Positions 1-8,092 of a stretch of 64,000 nucleotides of DNA are shown here, piece after piece. The notes below the pieces were generated by a model. That model was not told where the DNA came from. It searched no databases and saw nothing but the letters and a program-made list of their open reading frames with translations. How positions within the stretch are numbered: position 1 is the stretch's first letter; each line of letters opens with the position of its first letter. This stretch comes from Salisediminibacterium halotolerans (GTDB lineage: Bacteria > Bacillota > Bacilli > Bacillales > Salisediminibacteriaceae), in NCBI RefSeq assembly GCF_003814815.1, contig NZ_RKQQ01000005.1, positions 186,001 through 250,000 on the forward strand, in the 5' to 3' direction. The position numbers and the translations under genes were made by a program.

Positions 1-716
1 TCCTCGTCACTGTTACCGCCGTCTGCTGAACTAAAATCTAAGGTTCGGTGGTAACTGCTGATTTGGTCAGCAAATACTTCATCGACTTGATAGCCGTCAT
101 CGACATAGTCATCGGTTGCTGCCAAGAGTTGTTCCCACTCTTTCTCGCCGCTTCCCATTTCTTCATAAACGGTTTCCATCCCTTTGACAAACCCGGGTAC
201 TGCCATGCCACGTTCTGGAACGTCTTCGAGAGTCTGCGCGCTTTCCGGAGCGGCTTCACGGTAGTCGTAATTGACAATCCCTTCATCCGGATCATGAATT
301 AACATGCTGCCGCCGCCGCCGAGGCCCGATCCATACGGTTCGACAACGCCGAGTGTGAACGAGACAGCGACCGCGGCATCAACAGCATTGCCACCGTCTT
401 CTAAAACGTCCATTCCTTCTTCAACAGCGAGCGGGTGGGCAGAACTGACACCATAAACTCCAGGTTCAGGAGCATCAGAAACGGAGCCCGTTTCTGAATC
501 AATATTGTTTTCGGTTTGATTTTGTGTACTGCCATTGTCATTTCCGGCAATGTCAATCGCTTCGTCTTCAAACTCGCGTGAATCACCGCCCGCATACGGA
601 TCGCGGAATGGGTCGAAAAGGGTGTTAACCTCATCAAAATTCCAGGCAATAAGGAGCGGTAAGATCACAATTGATAAAATGTACGTCCGTTTTAAGTCTT
701 TTTTATAATGGTTCAT
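1..716 (-). CDS. capD: Gamma-glutamyltranspeptidase-like CapD, N-terminal 238 codons, cut by window edge
   Basis: Read on the minus strand from ATG 716 and open to the window edge. Residues about 8-24 form a membrane anchor or signal segment, followed by an acidic, Asn-rich linker and then the start of a gamma-glutamyltransferase fold, recognisable by GVYGVSSAHPLAVEEG, DGGNAVDAAVA and GSGLGGGGSM. The autoprocessing Thr lies beyond the edge. It follows capA with an ATGA start/stop overlap (716-713), so it is translationally coupled as the fourth gene of the cap operon. In Bacillus anthracis the same position holds CapD, which cleaves poly-gamma-glutamate and attaches it to peptidoglycan; a secreted hydrolytic GGT is the alternative. 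The family is certain; the CapD role is inferred from gene order. Confidence 0.85.
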   Translation of the reverse strand, partial: MNHYKKDLKRTYILSIVILPLLIAWNFDEVNTLFDPFRDPYAGGDSREFEDEAIDIAGNDNGSTQNQTENNIDSETGSVSDAPEPGVYGVSSAHPLAVEEGMDVLEDGGNAVDAAVAVSFTLGVVEPYGSGLGGGGSMLIHDPDEGIVNYDYREAAPESAQTLEDVPERGMAVPGFVKGMETVYEEMGSGEKEWEQLLAATDDYVDDGYQVDEVFADQISSYHRTLDFSSADGGNSDE

Positions 717-2257
717 GATGTGTGGTCCACCTCGCTAAGTACTCCAGCTTCATCTAAATCAATGACTAAACGACCGTCGCGGACGTCCCAAATATCAGAA
801 TCAAGGTCTTTTCTTAAGGAGCGGAAGATGCGGAAATTCTCATAGAAACTCGTAATCCCGCTCGTTTCACGTGGCGCTCCTTCCGCAATATCCATTGGGA
901 CAAAGGCCAGTTCTTTTGAACCATCTTCGAGAAAGTCGAGCTGCGCGATCGCCGTTTCTTTTGTCCGCGTCCAGCCCTGGTCAAAGACGAAGTTTCCCAA
1001 ACTGTTAATAACAATGCCGACGTTTCCGCCGGAGCGTACAATACTGACGGGTTCAAGCACGTGCGAGTGATGACCGATAATCACATCGACACCCGCCTCC
1101 ACCATTATATTTGCCAACTCTTCTTGTTCTTCATTATAGCCGACTTGATATTCATCGCCCCAGTGCATATGGGCCATTACGATATCTGCATATTCATCGT
1201 CATCACTTTCTTCAATTTGTGTGTCTCGTGGAGCTGAGCCTTCGCTGTTATCAATTTTTATTTCGTCAATTAGGTTGATGAGTTCAGAATCACTCATGCT
1301 CCGATTCAGGGTGGTAAATACACCACTTACATTGGATTGAGCTGGAAAATTTTCCTCCATAAAAGAATCTGTTCGCCCAAAAATTCCGACGCGCACGTCA
1401 TCAGCGACATCAAAATAATCCATCTCCGCTGCTTCATCACTGTCCTCGCCGATTCCGAGCGATGCAATCTCGCGATTCTCTAAGTGCCTCATCGTCTCTT
1501 CAAATGATAAGTTGCTGTAATCCATTGTATGATTGTTTGCAAAATTGATCGAGTCGAAGTCGGCATCGATAACAGCATCGAGGGAGGTCGGCTGTGAATA
1601 AAGGTGGATGTCTTTATCGTAAAATTCAGCCGCTTCGATCACATCTTCACCGGGAAGGTCGCCGACATACACTGGATCGCCTGCTGCTTCTACCCAGTTG
1701 CGGATCGTTCTTTCGACATCAAATCCGCCGTTATCTGCATCAGTTTCTTGTGCTAAAGCGGCCTGTTCTAAAGCTTCTTGCCTCTCTTCTGTGTAATCCT
1801 CATAGCCTTCCTCAACGTATTTTTCATCTTCTTCGGCGACAAAATTTTGATATTGTTCTTTGTTGAGAATATTTCCGTAACCGGCTTGGATATCTTCCGG
1901 ATCCATCACCGCCGCTTCGAAATTCCCGGTTGTGTAGTCGGATTCTTCGAAGTGGGGACGGACGTACTCAAACAAGTGGTCAAAAACCGGCTGGCCTTCT
2001 TCGTTTGTATAGCCGCTTTGCATTGCAACGTCTTCAATATGGCGGCCCATCATCATGTCGCCGACCATTGAGACGCGGTAGTCGACGTCATCGCTTCTTG
2101 TTTCGTCCGGCGGTTCGTCGGAGGAAAAAATCCATTGCGAGCCGAAAAAGGGAACGGCAAGAATGCCGAGCGTAATTAACGAATGCTTTACTGCCCGCTG
2201 CCGGTGCCAATGAATTTTCAGTTTGCGTTTTTCGTATTTCGAGAGTTCATCAGACAT
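713..2257 (-). CDS. capA: Poly-gamma-glutamate synthesis protein CapA/PgsA
   Basis: A 514-residue membrane-anchored metallophosphatase-fold protein required for poly-gamma-glutamate polymerisation or export. After a basic N-terminus (residues 1-25) comes one transmembrane segment (about 26-45), then the CapA domain with GDMMMGRHIEDV, FANNHTMDY and GHHSHVLEPV metal-site-like motifs. It is longer than typical PgsA (about 380) because of an acidic insertion around residues 120-180 (EEDEKYVEEGYEDY region). ATG 2257 is preceded by AGGAGT at 2265-2270. It is third gene of capB-capC-capA-capD; only 15 bp separate it from capC and it overlaps capD by 4 bp. Strong acidity fits a surface protein of a halophile. 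Confidence 0.93.
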   Translation of the reverse strand: MSDELSKYEKRKLKIHWHRQRAVKHSLITLGILAVPFFGSQWIFSSDEPPDETRSDDVDYRVSMVGDMMMGRHIEDVAMQSGYTNEEGQPVFDHLFEYVRPHFEESDYTTGNFEAAVMDPEDIQAGYGNILNKEQYQNFVAEEDEKYVEEGYEDYTEERQEALEQAALAQETDADNGGFDVERTIRNWVEAAGDPVYVGDLPGEDVIEAAEFYDKDIHLYSQPTSLDAVIDADFDSINFANNHTMDYSNLSFEETMRHLENREIASLGIGEDSDEAAEMDYFDVADDVRVGIFGRTDSFMEENFPAQSNVSGVFTTLNRSMSDSELINLIDEIKIDNSEGSAPRDTQIEESDDDEYADIVMAHMHWGDEYQVGYNEEQEELANIMVEAGVDVIIGHHSHVLEPVSIVRSGGNVGIVINSLGNFVFDQGWTRTKETAIAQLDFLEDGSKELAFVPMDIAEGAPRETSGITSFYENFRIFRSLRKDLDSDIWDVRDGRLVIDLDEAGVLSEVDHTS

Positions 2258-2272
2258 GGTGCAAACTCCTTT

Positions 2273-2722
2273 TTATATCAAATGGTAAAGAGAAATCAAC
2301 AGAAAGGTGGCAAAAGAGATGATAAATGTCGACGATATGGTAGGCAGTACACCTTGTTTATGAATCGAGTTGGCAATCAGCCCAGGAACGATAACACCGA
2401 TGCCCCTGAGCTCAACGACCTCAAACGGAACGATCGGCACCGTATAGTCAAAGGTCATTTTCAGCACGACTCCGACGGTCAGCATCGCAGCGAATTTTCT
2501 GCGTCCGTACAAGACAGACAGCCGGCCGATCACTTGCGTAACAAATAAGTAGGTAATGATACTTATCACGACAACGGTTAAGACAAAGATGATTTGATCA
2601 AACACCAACGCCAGATAGCCGGGCACAACGAGTCCGGCCGGAACGATGCCGGTTCTTTCTGCATATAATAACGATAAAAGCACACCGAGTACGATGGCGA
2701 TGTATAAGTCAGTTCCAAACAT
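2273..2722 (-). CDS. capC: Poly-gamma-glutamate synthesis membrane protein CapC/PgsC
   Basis: A 149-residue, almost entirely hydrophobic protein with four to five predicted transmembrane segments and the PgsC-type N-terminus (LGVLLSLLYAERTGIVPAG, LVVPGYLA). PgsC pairs with the ligase PgsB in the membrane complex that polymerises glutamate through gamma-amide bonds. It lies 1 bp downstream of the capB stop codon and 15 bp upstream of capA, so the three are surely cotranscribed. Length equals the family norm. Confidence 0.93.
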   Translation of the reverse strand: MFGTDLYIAIVLGVLLSLLYAERTGIVPAGLVVPGYLALVFDQIIFVLTVVVISIITYLFVTQVIGRLSVLYGRRKFAAMLTVGVVLKMTFDYTVPIVPFEVVELRGIGVIVPGLIANSIHKQGVLPTISSTFIISFATFLLISLYHLI

Positions 2723-2723
2723 G

Positions 2724-3971
2724 TTATTTCGTCACTCCTTCTCTGTATTCGCGCCCGGTATAACTGGACAAGTCATTTTTTTTTGACGCAGAGGCTTCCA
2801 GCGGCAATTGAAGAAATTCATCTGTCAGCTCTTCGCCCCCGCCGTGAATGTTGCCGATGCCGTAGACGAGCAGCGGTTTCGGCAAGGTTTGCAAATAATC
2901 AATGATTTCGTCAGCTTTCATCCGTTCCATATTTGTAACCTTGCGAAACGGCAGTTTGCCTTCTTCATAGGCGGTCATGATCGGTTTGACGCTCCGGCCG
3001 CTGAGAATCAGTTCATCAGCTTCAATATATGGCAGCACATCTTCAGCGAATTGCATCGTCCGGTCCACCCGGTCATCACGGCAGTTCATAATCACCGTTT
3101 GGTAGCGGTTGATCGCGCCTTCATTGGCGATGCGTTCCCAAATGTTTAACGTAGAAGTAGCATCATTGGCAGCAAAGCCGTTGTAAAACATGTTCGGCTG
3201 TTTGTCATCGCCGAAGGCATGGACGATCATTGCACCCGGGTCAACCGGGGCGTTCAGCATGCCGGCCAAGGCAGTCTCATGATCAATTTCCATGACGTCT
3301 GCGACAGCGAGACCTAATGCGACGTTTTCAGCGAACATCATGTAAGGAAATTTTTCGAGGTAAGCTTCATCGACTTGCGACGGGTCAGCAATGACAAGCC
3401 GGCTGCCCTTTTCCTCCGCTTCCTTCTGGAAAAAGCGTTCATAGTCAGAAGGGGGCATAATTACAGTGCCGTTATGCGGGATCGTCTGCGCGAACGCTTC
3501 GGCAATTTGATGGACTGTCGGTCCCATCGAATCAAGATGGTCTTCCATCACATTGGTAATAACCGTAATCCCGGCTTTTACGAAAGATTTCTGAAAAACG
3601 AGCTGATAATCCGGGTTTACCGCCATGCACTCGGTGACGAGGCTGTCGAGATTGCGGTCTTCGATTTCTTTTGTAATGTATTTTTGTTCAGAGATGTTCG
3701 GTCCCTGAAGGCTGCGAATAATCGGTGTTTCTTCTTCGTCTGTCCAATAGAAGAGCCGCGGGGATGTACCGGTTGTCTTACCGGCAACGCGCCGGCCGTC
3801 TTCTTTTAAAATCCCGGTCACAAGCCGTGTAACCGTTGACTTTCCGCGGATGCCGTTGACTAAAATACGGTCGGGAATATTCAGCGTCCGTTTGTTTAAG
3901 CGGTATTTTTCTGTCATGCCGATAGCTAATGCACCAATGAGAAATATCGTTAAATAGATCAGTTCATTCAC
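2724..3971 (-). CDS. capB: Poly-gamma-glutamate synthase ATP-dependent ligase CapB/PgsB
   Basis: Mur-ligase-type amide ligase that activates glutamate with ATP to elongate poly-gamma-glutamate. It shows one N-terminal membrane segment, the P-loop VNGIRGKSTVTRL, the SECMAVNPDYQ-type segment (here TECMAVNPDYQ), NVMEDHLDSMGPT and FAANDATSTLNIW, closely matching B. subtilis PgsB over the full length. A longer frame runs up to ATG 4007, but GTG 3971 has GGAGG 8 nt upstream and gives the family N-terminus, so 3971 (415 residues) is preferred. First gene of the cap operon; its promoter must lie in 3972-4160, between it and divergent mqnB. Confidence 0.93.
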   Translation of the reverse strand: MNELIYLTIFLIGALAIGMTEKYRLNKRTLNIPDRILVNGIRGKSTVTRLVTGILKEDGRRVAGKTTGTSPRLFYWTDEEETPIIRSLQGPNISEQKYITKEIEDRNLDSLVTECMAVNPDYQLVFQKSFVKAGITVITNVMEDHLDSMGPTVHQIAEAFAQTIPHNGTVIMPPSDYERFFQKEAEEKGSRLVIADPSQVDEAYLEKFPYMMFAENVALGLAVADVMEIDHETALAGMLNAPVDPGAMIVHAFGDDKQPNMFYNGFAANDATSTLNIWERIANEGAINRYQTVIMNCRDDRVDRTMQFAEDVLPYIEADELILSGRSVKPIMTAYEEGKLPFRKVTNMERMKADEIIDYLQTLPKPLLVYGIGNIHGGGEELTDEFLQLPLEASASKKNDLSSYTGREYREGVTK

Positions 3972-4184
3972 TGGGAGTCCTCCTTCGTTAACAAAACCAT
4001 TTACCATTATAACCGATTCACCTTTTTAATAGGATTAAAACGCATGATTTTCTAAGATTTTTGTCCAAATTTAGTCAGAAGGCAGGTCCGAACTGGAAGA
4101 TTTAAGGCACGATCGTTTGCACTCGGCGAGCAAATTGATACACTGGATGAGAAATTAGGTCAGCGAATGAAGAAGGAGATTGTA
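3972..4184. other. Divergent intergenic region between capB and mqnB
   Basis: About 210 bp separating two divergent operons. I see AT-rich stretches compatible with promoters in both directions, for example around 4010-4065, but no clear -35/-10 pair or known operator. The segment 4100-4165 has coding-like composition without a start or ribosome site and may be a decayed gene end. Confidence 0.4.
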
Positions 4185-4853
4185 ATGATGACAGAAAATA
4201 TAAAAGGAAACATTTTGATCGTCACATCGGTAGAAGCGGAAAAAAAAGCAATTGAGGCCGGAATCGGTTCAAATGAACGCGTTGATGTGATTGCTGCCGG
4301 TGTCGGCCCGGTCATCGCTGCGGTTAATACGGTAAAGCAGCTGCATAAAGCTTCATACGGTGCTGTGATTAACATGGGTATTGCCGGCGGTATGCCTGAT
4401 CAAACGGCGATCGGCGATGCGGTGATCGGGACGGCGAGCTGTGCGGCAGATCTTGGCTTCGAATCGCCGGACGGATTTAAACCGATTGATGAGCTTGGTT
4501 TTGCGACAGCCAACGTGTATCCTGATCATCCGTTATTCAATCGTCTGAGCAGCCGTTTAGGTTTGGCCGGGGACATGACAGTACATGAAGGTGTTATCCT
4601 CACGCTCTCGACAGTGACCGGCACCGAAGAAACCCGGACCGAGCTCCAGCACCGGATTCCGGAAGGGTCTGCCGAAGCGATGGAAGGTTTCGGCATTATG
4701 ACAGCAGCGCAAGAAATGCGCATCCCGGCGGTGGAAGTCCGCGCCGTTTCCAATTATATTGGTCTAAGAAATAAAGATGAATGGCGCTTGCAAGAAGCGT
4801 TTGACGTGTTAACAAAAGCAGCCGCTCATATACTAAAGGAGTTATCTGTATGA
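4185..4853 (+). CDS. mqnB: Futalosine hydrolase MqnB
   Basis: Nucleosidase-fold enzyme that removes the nucleobase from futalosine to give dehypoxanthine futalosine in the alternative menaquinone pathway. The N-terminus ILIVTSVEAEKKAI, the GVGPVIAAVNT segment, NMGIAGGMPD and the C-terminal EVRAVSNYIGLRN motif are those of MqnB (about 220 residues). The frame opens at ATG 4167, but AGAAGGAG at 4171-4178 lies inside it and serves ATG 4185, giving 222 residues. The stop overlaps the mqnD start (ATGA, 4850-4853). The identity is well supported; MqnA, MqnC and MqnE must be encoded elsewhere. Confidence 0.9.
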   Translation: MMTENIKGNILIVTSVEAEKKAIEAGIGSNERVDVIAAGVGPVIAAVNTVKQLHKASYGAVINMGIAGGMPDQTAIGDAVIGTASCAADLGFESPDGFKPIDELGFATANVYPDHPLFNRLSSRLGLAGDMTVHEGVILTLSTVTGTEETRTELQHRIPEGSAEAMEGFGIMTAAQEMRIPAVEVRAVSNYIGLRNKDEWRLQEAFDVLTKAAAHILKELSV

Positions 4854-5686
4854 TAAATATCGCGTTTTCCCCATGTCCGAATGATACGTTTATTTTTCAT
4901 GCGCTTGTTCACGGTAAAGTCGAAGACGCTCCAGATGTGAACGTAACGTATGCCGATATTGACAAAACCAATTACTGGGCGCAAGATCTTGCCGGTCCGG
5001 AAGTGATGAAAATTTCCTTTGCTGCACTGCCTTACGTCATTGATGACTACACGCTCATTCCATGCGGCGGCGCGCTTGGTCGCGGAGTCGGCCCGCTCGT
5101 GTTAACGAAGGAAAAGGAAACACCGGCTTATCTTGAAGGCAAAAAAATAGCTGTTCCGAGTGACCGGTCCACCGCTTATCTGTTGTTTAGATTGTGGACA
5201 GAGCAAAAATTGAGCGGAGAGATCGGGGAAATTATTGTCATGCCGTTTGAGGAGATCATGCCGGCCGTCCGTGACGGCAAGGTCGATGCCGGTCTTGTGA
5301 TTCATGAAGCAAGATTTACGTACGAAACGTACGGGCTGTCGATGCTCGAAGATTTAGGGGATTGGTGGGAAAAAGACACCGGTTTTCCGATTCCGCTCGG
5401 AGCCATCATCGCTCGGCGCGGAGCCGTCGACAAAGAAAAGCTGACCGGATGGATTCGCCAGTCAGTTGACGCGGCCTGGTTAAACCCGTCCGCGGCAAGC
5501 GACTATATCGCAGCGCACGCCCAAGAAATGTCGCCGGAGGTACAGCAATCGCACATTGATTTGTACGTGAATGAATTCAGCCGAAACCTGGGCGAAGACG
5601 GATTTTCCGCCGTTGAATCGCTATTAGGCCGCGCGATGAAAGCGGATCTTGTTCCGCGATTTGATTTGCAAAAATTATATGATTGA
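4850..5686 (+). CDS. mqnD: 1,4-dihydroxy-6-naphthoate synthase MqnD
   Basis: Converts cyclic dehypoxanthine futalosine to 1,4-dihydroxy-6-naphthoate, the naphthoquinone ring precursor of menaquinone. It has a periplasmic-binding-protein-like fold without signal peptide; the signature N-terminus is IAFSPCPNDTFIFHALV, followed by the substrate-site segments SFAALPYVIDDY and CGGALGRGVGPLV. Its 278 residues match the family. It is translationally coupled to mqnB by a 4-bp overlap. It ends at a perfect inverted repeat shared with the convergent thiW-like gene. Confidence 0.93.
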   Translation: MINIAFSPCPNDTFIFHALVHGKVEDAPDVNVTYADIDKTNYWAQDLAGPEVMKISFAALPYVIDDYTLIPCGGALGRGVGPLVLTKEKETPAYLEGKKIAVPSDRSTAYLLFRLWTEQKLSGEIGEIIVMPFEEIMPAVRDGKVDAGLVIHEARFTYETYGLSMLEDLGDWWEKDTGFPIPLGAIIARRGAVDKEKLTGWIRQSVDAAWLNPSAASDYIAAHAQEMSPEVQQSHIDLYVNEFSRNLGEDGFSAVESLLGRAMKADLVPRFDLQKLYD

Positions 5687-5691
5687 TAAGT

Positions 5692-5721
5692 CAAGGCGCA
5701 TGGAACGTTCCATGCGCCTTG
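5692..5721. terminator. Bidirectional terminator, 30-bp perfect palindrome
   Basis: CAAGGCGCATGGAAC is followed directly by its exact reverse complement, with no spacer. It lies between the convergent ends of mqnD and the thiW-like gene. There is no strong T-tract on either side, so efficiency is uncertain. Confidence 0.7.
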
Positions 5722-5738
5722 ATATCGGCAAAGTCCCT

Positions 5739-6227
5739 TTATTGTGTGTTTCGTTCCAGCCGCGGCTGCAGTCGGCTGAGTAAAAACCAGGCGATCAGGC
5801 CGCCGGCGACACTGCTGACGAAAAATCCGGGCACGAAAAAGAACACGCCGCCGGGATGACCGAGAAAATACCACGCAATCGGTGCGGCTAAAAGTGCGCC
5901 GATCACGCTTGTGCCGACAATCTCACCGGCAACAGCGGACGATCGTTTCTTCGTCCAGCGATAAGCCAACCCGGCAAATAAAGCGCCGACGAGTCCGCCC
6001 GGAAAAGCGAGAATAGTTCCGAGCCCGAGTAAATTGCGGAGCAATCCGATTGCAAACGCAATCAGAACAGCCGGACCGGTGCCTAATAAGACAGCAGCGA
6101 TGACATTAACGGCGTGCTGAACAGGGTAAGCTCTGGCGACACCGGCGGGAAACCAAATAAATTGCGAAGCGACAAGGCCGATCGCAATCAGCATCGCCAT
6201 AATTGTTAATTTTTTCGTGCGGTTCAT
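5739..6227 (-). CDS. thiW: ThiW-like ECF transporter S component
   Basis: A 162-residue membrane protein with about five transmembrane helices. The motifs RAYPVQHAVNVIAAVLLG, AFPGGLVGALFAGL and GEIVGTSVIGALLAAPIA are typical of ThiW, the substrate-binding subunit of an energy-coupling-factor importer for the thiazole precursor of thiamine. The ECF ATPases and T subunit are not in this window. The frame opens at 6242, but GGAGGT at 6235-6240 places the start at ATG 6227. No TPP riboswitch is visible in the short leader (6228-6289), which would be expected in many Firmicutes thiW genes, so the substrate assignment rests on family likeness only. Confidence 0.8.
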   Translation of the reverse strand: MNRTKKLTIMAMLIAIGLVASQFIWFPAGVARAYPVQHAVNVIAAVLLGTGPAVLIAFAIGLLRNLLGLGTILAFPGGLVGALFAGLAYRWTKKRSSAVAGEIVGTSVIGALLAAPIAWYFLGHPGGVFFFVPGFFVSSVAGGLIAWFLLSRLQPRLERNTQ

Positions 6228-6289
6228 AGAGCGCACCTCCAATGTAAAGATATTACTGCCATCATATCAAAAGTGAGAACAGCAATAAA

Positions 6290-6322
6290 AACAAGCGTAA
6301 ACGCCTCGCGTTTACGCTTGTT
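6290..6322 (-). terminator. Intrinsic terminator of the sortase operon
   Basis: A 14-bp stem (arms 6290-6303 and 6309-6322) with a 5-nt loop begins at the sortase stop codon; on the minus strand it is followed by a T-rich run (TTTTTATTG). Confidence 0.85.
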
Positions 6323-7041
6323 TACTCTTTTAACTCAGTGAAGACGACGAGGCGTTCGTTATGAGTTCCCGCTTCATTATCGAATTCACCGGTACAAGTG
6401 ATTAAATTGAGATTTTTCGCTGAAGACGAACCGAACAGTTCATCTACAGGCGCATCGTTATACGGATAAACCTCCATATTTGATACTTCGAATGTGAGTG
6501 ACTCCCCGTCGGCGCTTTCAATGATGATCTCATCACCGGGTTCAAGTTTATGCAAGTCATAAAAGATCGCCGGACCGCTTAAATCATCGACATGTCCAGC
6601 TAAAACAGCATTACCTTGTGCACCGGGTTTCGCACCTTGATGAAACCAGCCGACAATGTCGCCGTCGGTCGGAACATCCATTTCTCGCTCTTCAGTCAAA
6701 CCGACTTCTTCAATCGATGCATCGATCTCGAGCGCAGGAATGGCAATTGATTGCGGTGTAATGCCTTCAGACTTAACAGATACGGGCTCGATCGCCGGTG
6801 TATCTGTAACATGTTCATCAGCAGATGTTGCGCTTTCGGTTGACGCGGTCTCGCGTTTAACTTTTGTGTCATTATTGAGCTGCTGCTCATTTTCTTGCTC
6901 GTCGGTTCCGCTGCCTGCATCGTTAGACGATGCAGGCACGTGATCGGAAACCGGGCCGGCTTGCTGACCGGCGGTGCTGGCTCCTGCTGAGAAGAGTATG
7001 ATCAGCAAGCAGGTTAAAACGATTTTACGCTTCGTGAGCAT
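6322..7041 (-). CDS. Sortase, class D/F-like
   Basis: Membrane-anchored cysteine transpeptidase. Residues 1-25 form the N-terminal anchor, 26-90 an acidic Ser/Thr-rich linker, and about 95-237 the sortase fold beginning IPALEIDASIEEVG. The catalytic triad is visible: His150 in AGHVDD, Cys216 in LITCTG and Arg230 in NERLVV. The compact domain and TCTG context resemble class F/D enzymes rather than SrtA. It overlaps the preceding gene by 17 bp; that gene encodes a protein ending in MPATG, a membrane segment and a basic tail, so the two form a dedicated sortase-substrate pair. Class assignment is by eye. Confidence 0.88.
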   Translation of the reverse strand: MLTKRKIVLTCLLIILFSAGASTAGQQAGPVSDHVPASSNDAGSGTDEQENEQQLNNDTKVKRETASTESATSADEHVTDTPAIEPVSVKSEGITPQSIAIPALEIDASIEEVGLTEEREMDVPTDGDIVGWFHQGAKPGAQGNAVLAGHVDDLSGPAIFYDLHKLEPGDEIIIESADGESLTFEVSNMEVYPYNDAPVDELFGSSSAKNLNLITCTGEFDNEAGTHNERLVVFTELKE

Positions 7042-7849
7042 AGCGTTTACGGGCGTAAATAATCACTACTGCACCGCCGGCAAGCATTGTCAAAGCCAAA
7101 GGCCATACAGAAGATTCGGAGGCTCCGCCCATGCCTGTTGCAGGCATTTCATCCGGTGTTGTATGAGCAGCATCGGCGATTAAAACGACATTCAAATCGT
7201 CAACGCCTTCACCTACAGCAAACGCGCTGTAAACAGTGTCTGCTTCAAGCGTAGTTCCGGATAAGTCAAAAACTTGATCTTCTGTTCCGGCTGCACGGAT
7301 CTCTAAATCATACGTGTCTGGGTCCAGCTCGAGGTAATCTGTGACAGCGAAGAATTCTGCGCCTTCAAACAGCGAGTCGCCGCCAATCAAACCGACATCC
7401 ACACCAGGTGCTCCAGGTGATAAGTGGCCGACGCGAATCTTGGTCATGCCCTCTTCAACTGTGTTGTCGTCTTCAACAACTTGCAAAGTTAAGTTGTCCA
7501 GTAAATCAGTTGCTGCGACTGTGTACGATTGCCCGCCTTCTACCGTCAAGGTTTCTTCAACGACCGGATCGCCTTCGCCGCCTTCACCGGCAGGGAAAAT
7601 CGCTACTTCATGATCGCCTGCAGGGAGTTCTAAATAGTCGGTAATATCTTCAAATCCTGCCCCTTCAACAGCTGCATCGCCATTGACATACACATCAACT
7701 TCCGGTGCGTCCGGTGAACCGTGGAATACGCGCACCATGGCATCGTCGTCCCCGTGTGAATCCGCGCTAACTGAACCGCCGAATAAACTTAAAACAAGCG
7801 CTGCTGCCAAACCAGATGATAGCCATTTCGTTTTCTTCAAAATAATCAT
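7025..7849 (-). CDS. DUF4397 surface protein with LPXTG-like sorting signal
   Basis: A 274-residue secreted protein. Residues 1-30 are a signal peptide ending GGSVSA. Two DUF4397 domains follow (about 36-125 and 135-222), each starting VRVFHGSPDAPEVDVY or IRVGHLSPGAPGVDVG. The C-terminus has MPATG (235-239), a hydrophobic stretch and the basic tail ARKRYAHEA, i.e. a cell-wall sorting signal with Met for Leu. The overlapping downstream sortase is the likely anchor enzyme. ATG 7849 is only 3 nt from GGGAG; TTG 7840 (9 nt spacing) is an alternative start that leaves the signal peptide intact. Function of DUF4397 is unknown; the protein is very acidic. Confidence 0.87.
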   Translation of the reverse strand: MIILKKTKWLSSGLAAALVLSLFGGSVSADSHGDDDAMVRVFHGSPDAPEVDVYVNGDAAVEGAGFEDITDYLELPAGDHEVAIFPAGEGGEGDPVVEETLTVEGGQSYTVAATDLLDNLTLQVVEDDNTVEEGMTKIRVGHLSPGAPGVDVGLIGGDSLFEGAEFFAVTDYLELDPDTYDLEIRAAGTEDQVFDLSGTTLEADTVYSAFAVGEGVDDLNVVLIADAAHTTPDEMPATGMGGASESSVWPLALTMLAGGAVVIIYARKRYAHEA

Positions 7850-7908
7850 CTCCCATTTTTTTTTTGCTGAACACAGGCATGATTAATAAGCAGGTTTGAT
7901 GTGTAATA

Positions 7909-7942
7909 GTTGCAAAGTAAATGTTCAACGGTTGCAAGGTAA
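7909..7942. repeat. Two direct repeats GTTGCAA(A/G)GTAA, 22 bp apart
   Basis: Copies at 7909-7920 and 7931-7942 lie 60-95 bp upstream of the DUF4397 start, at promoter distance on the minus strand. Two-turn spacing suggests a regulator site; the regulator is unknown. Confidence 0.45.
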
Positions 7943-8029
7943 CTATACCACCTTTTAGAAATTCGAAACCTTAATTTTCAAAAAAAATTCAAAATATGGA
8001 TGCCCTAGGGCTTAGAGCGGCAGAAGTTG

Positions 8030-8058
8030 TTGCAATTATGTGACGAATCTTTTAGAAT
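8030..8058 (+). promoter_or_regulatory. Sigma-A promoter of metI leader
   Basis: TTGCAA (8030-8035), 17-bp spacer, TAGAAT (8053-8058), about 35 bp upstream of the S-box. An 8-bp inverted repeat TGACGAAT/ATTCGTCA (8041-8048, 8069-8076) brackets the -10 box. Confidence 0.7.
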
Positions 8059-8092
8059 GGAGGCCATTATTCGTCACAATAAATGCATAATT

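Noticed and set aside
6228-6289. TPP riboswitch before the thiW-like gene
   Set aside because: No THI-box motifs are present in the short gap before the upstream gene's terminator.
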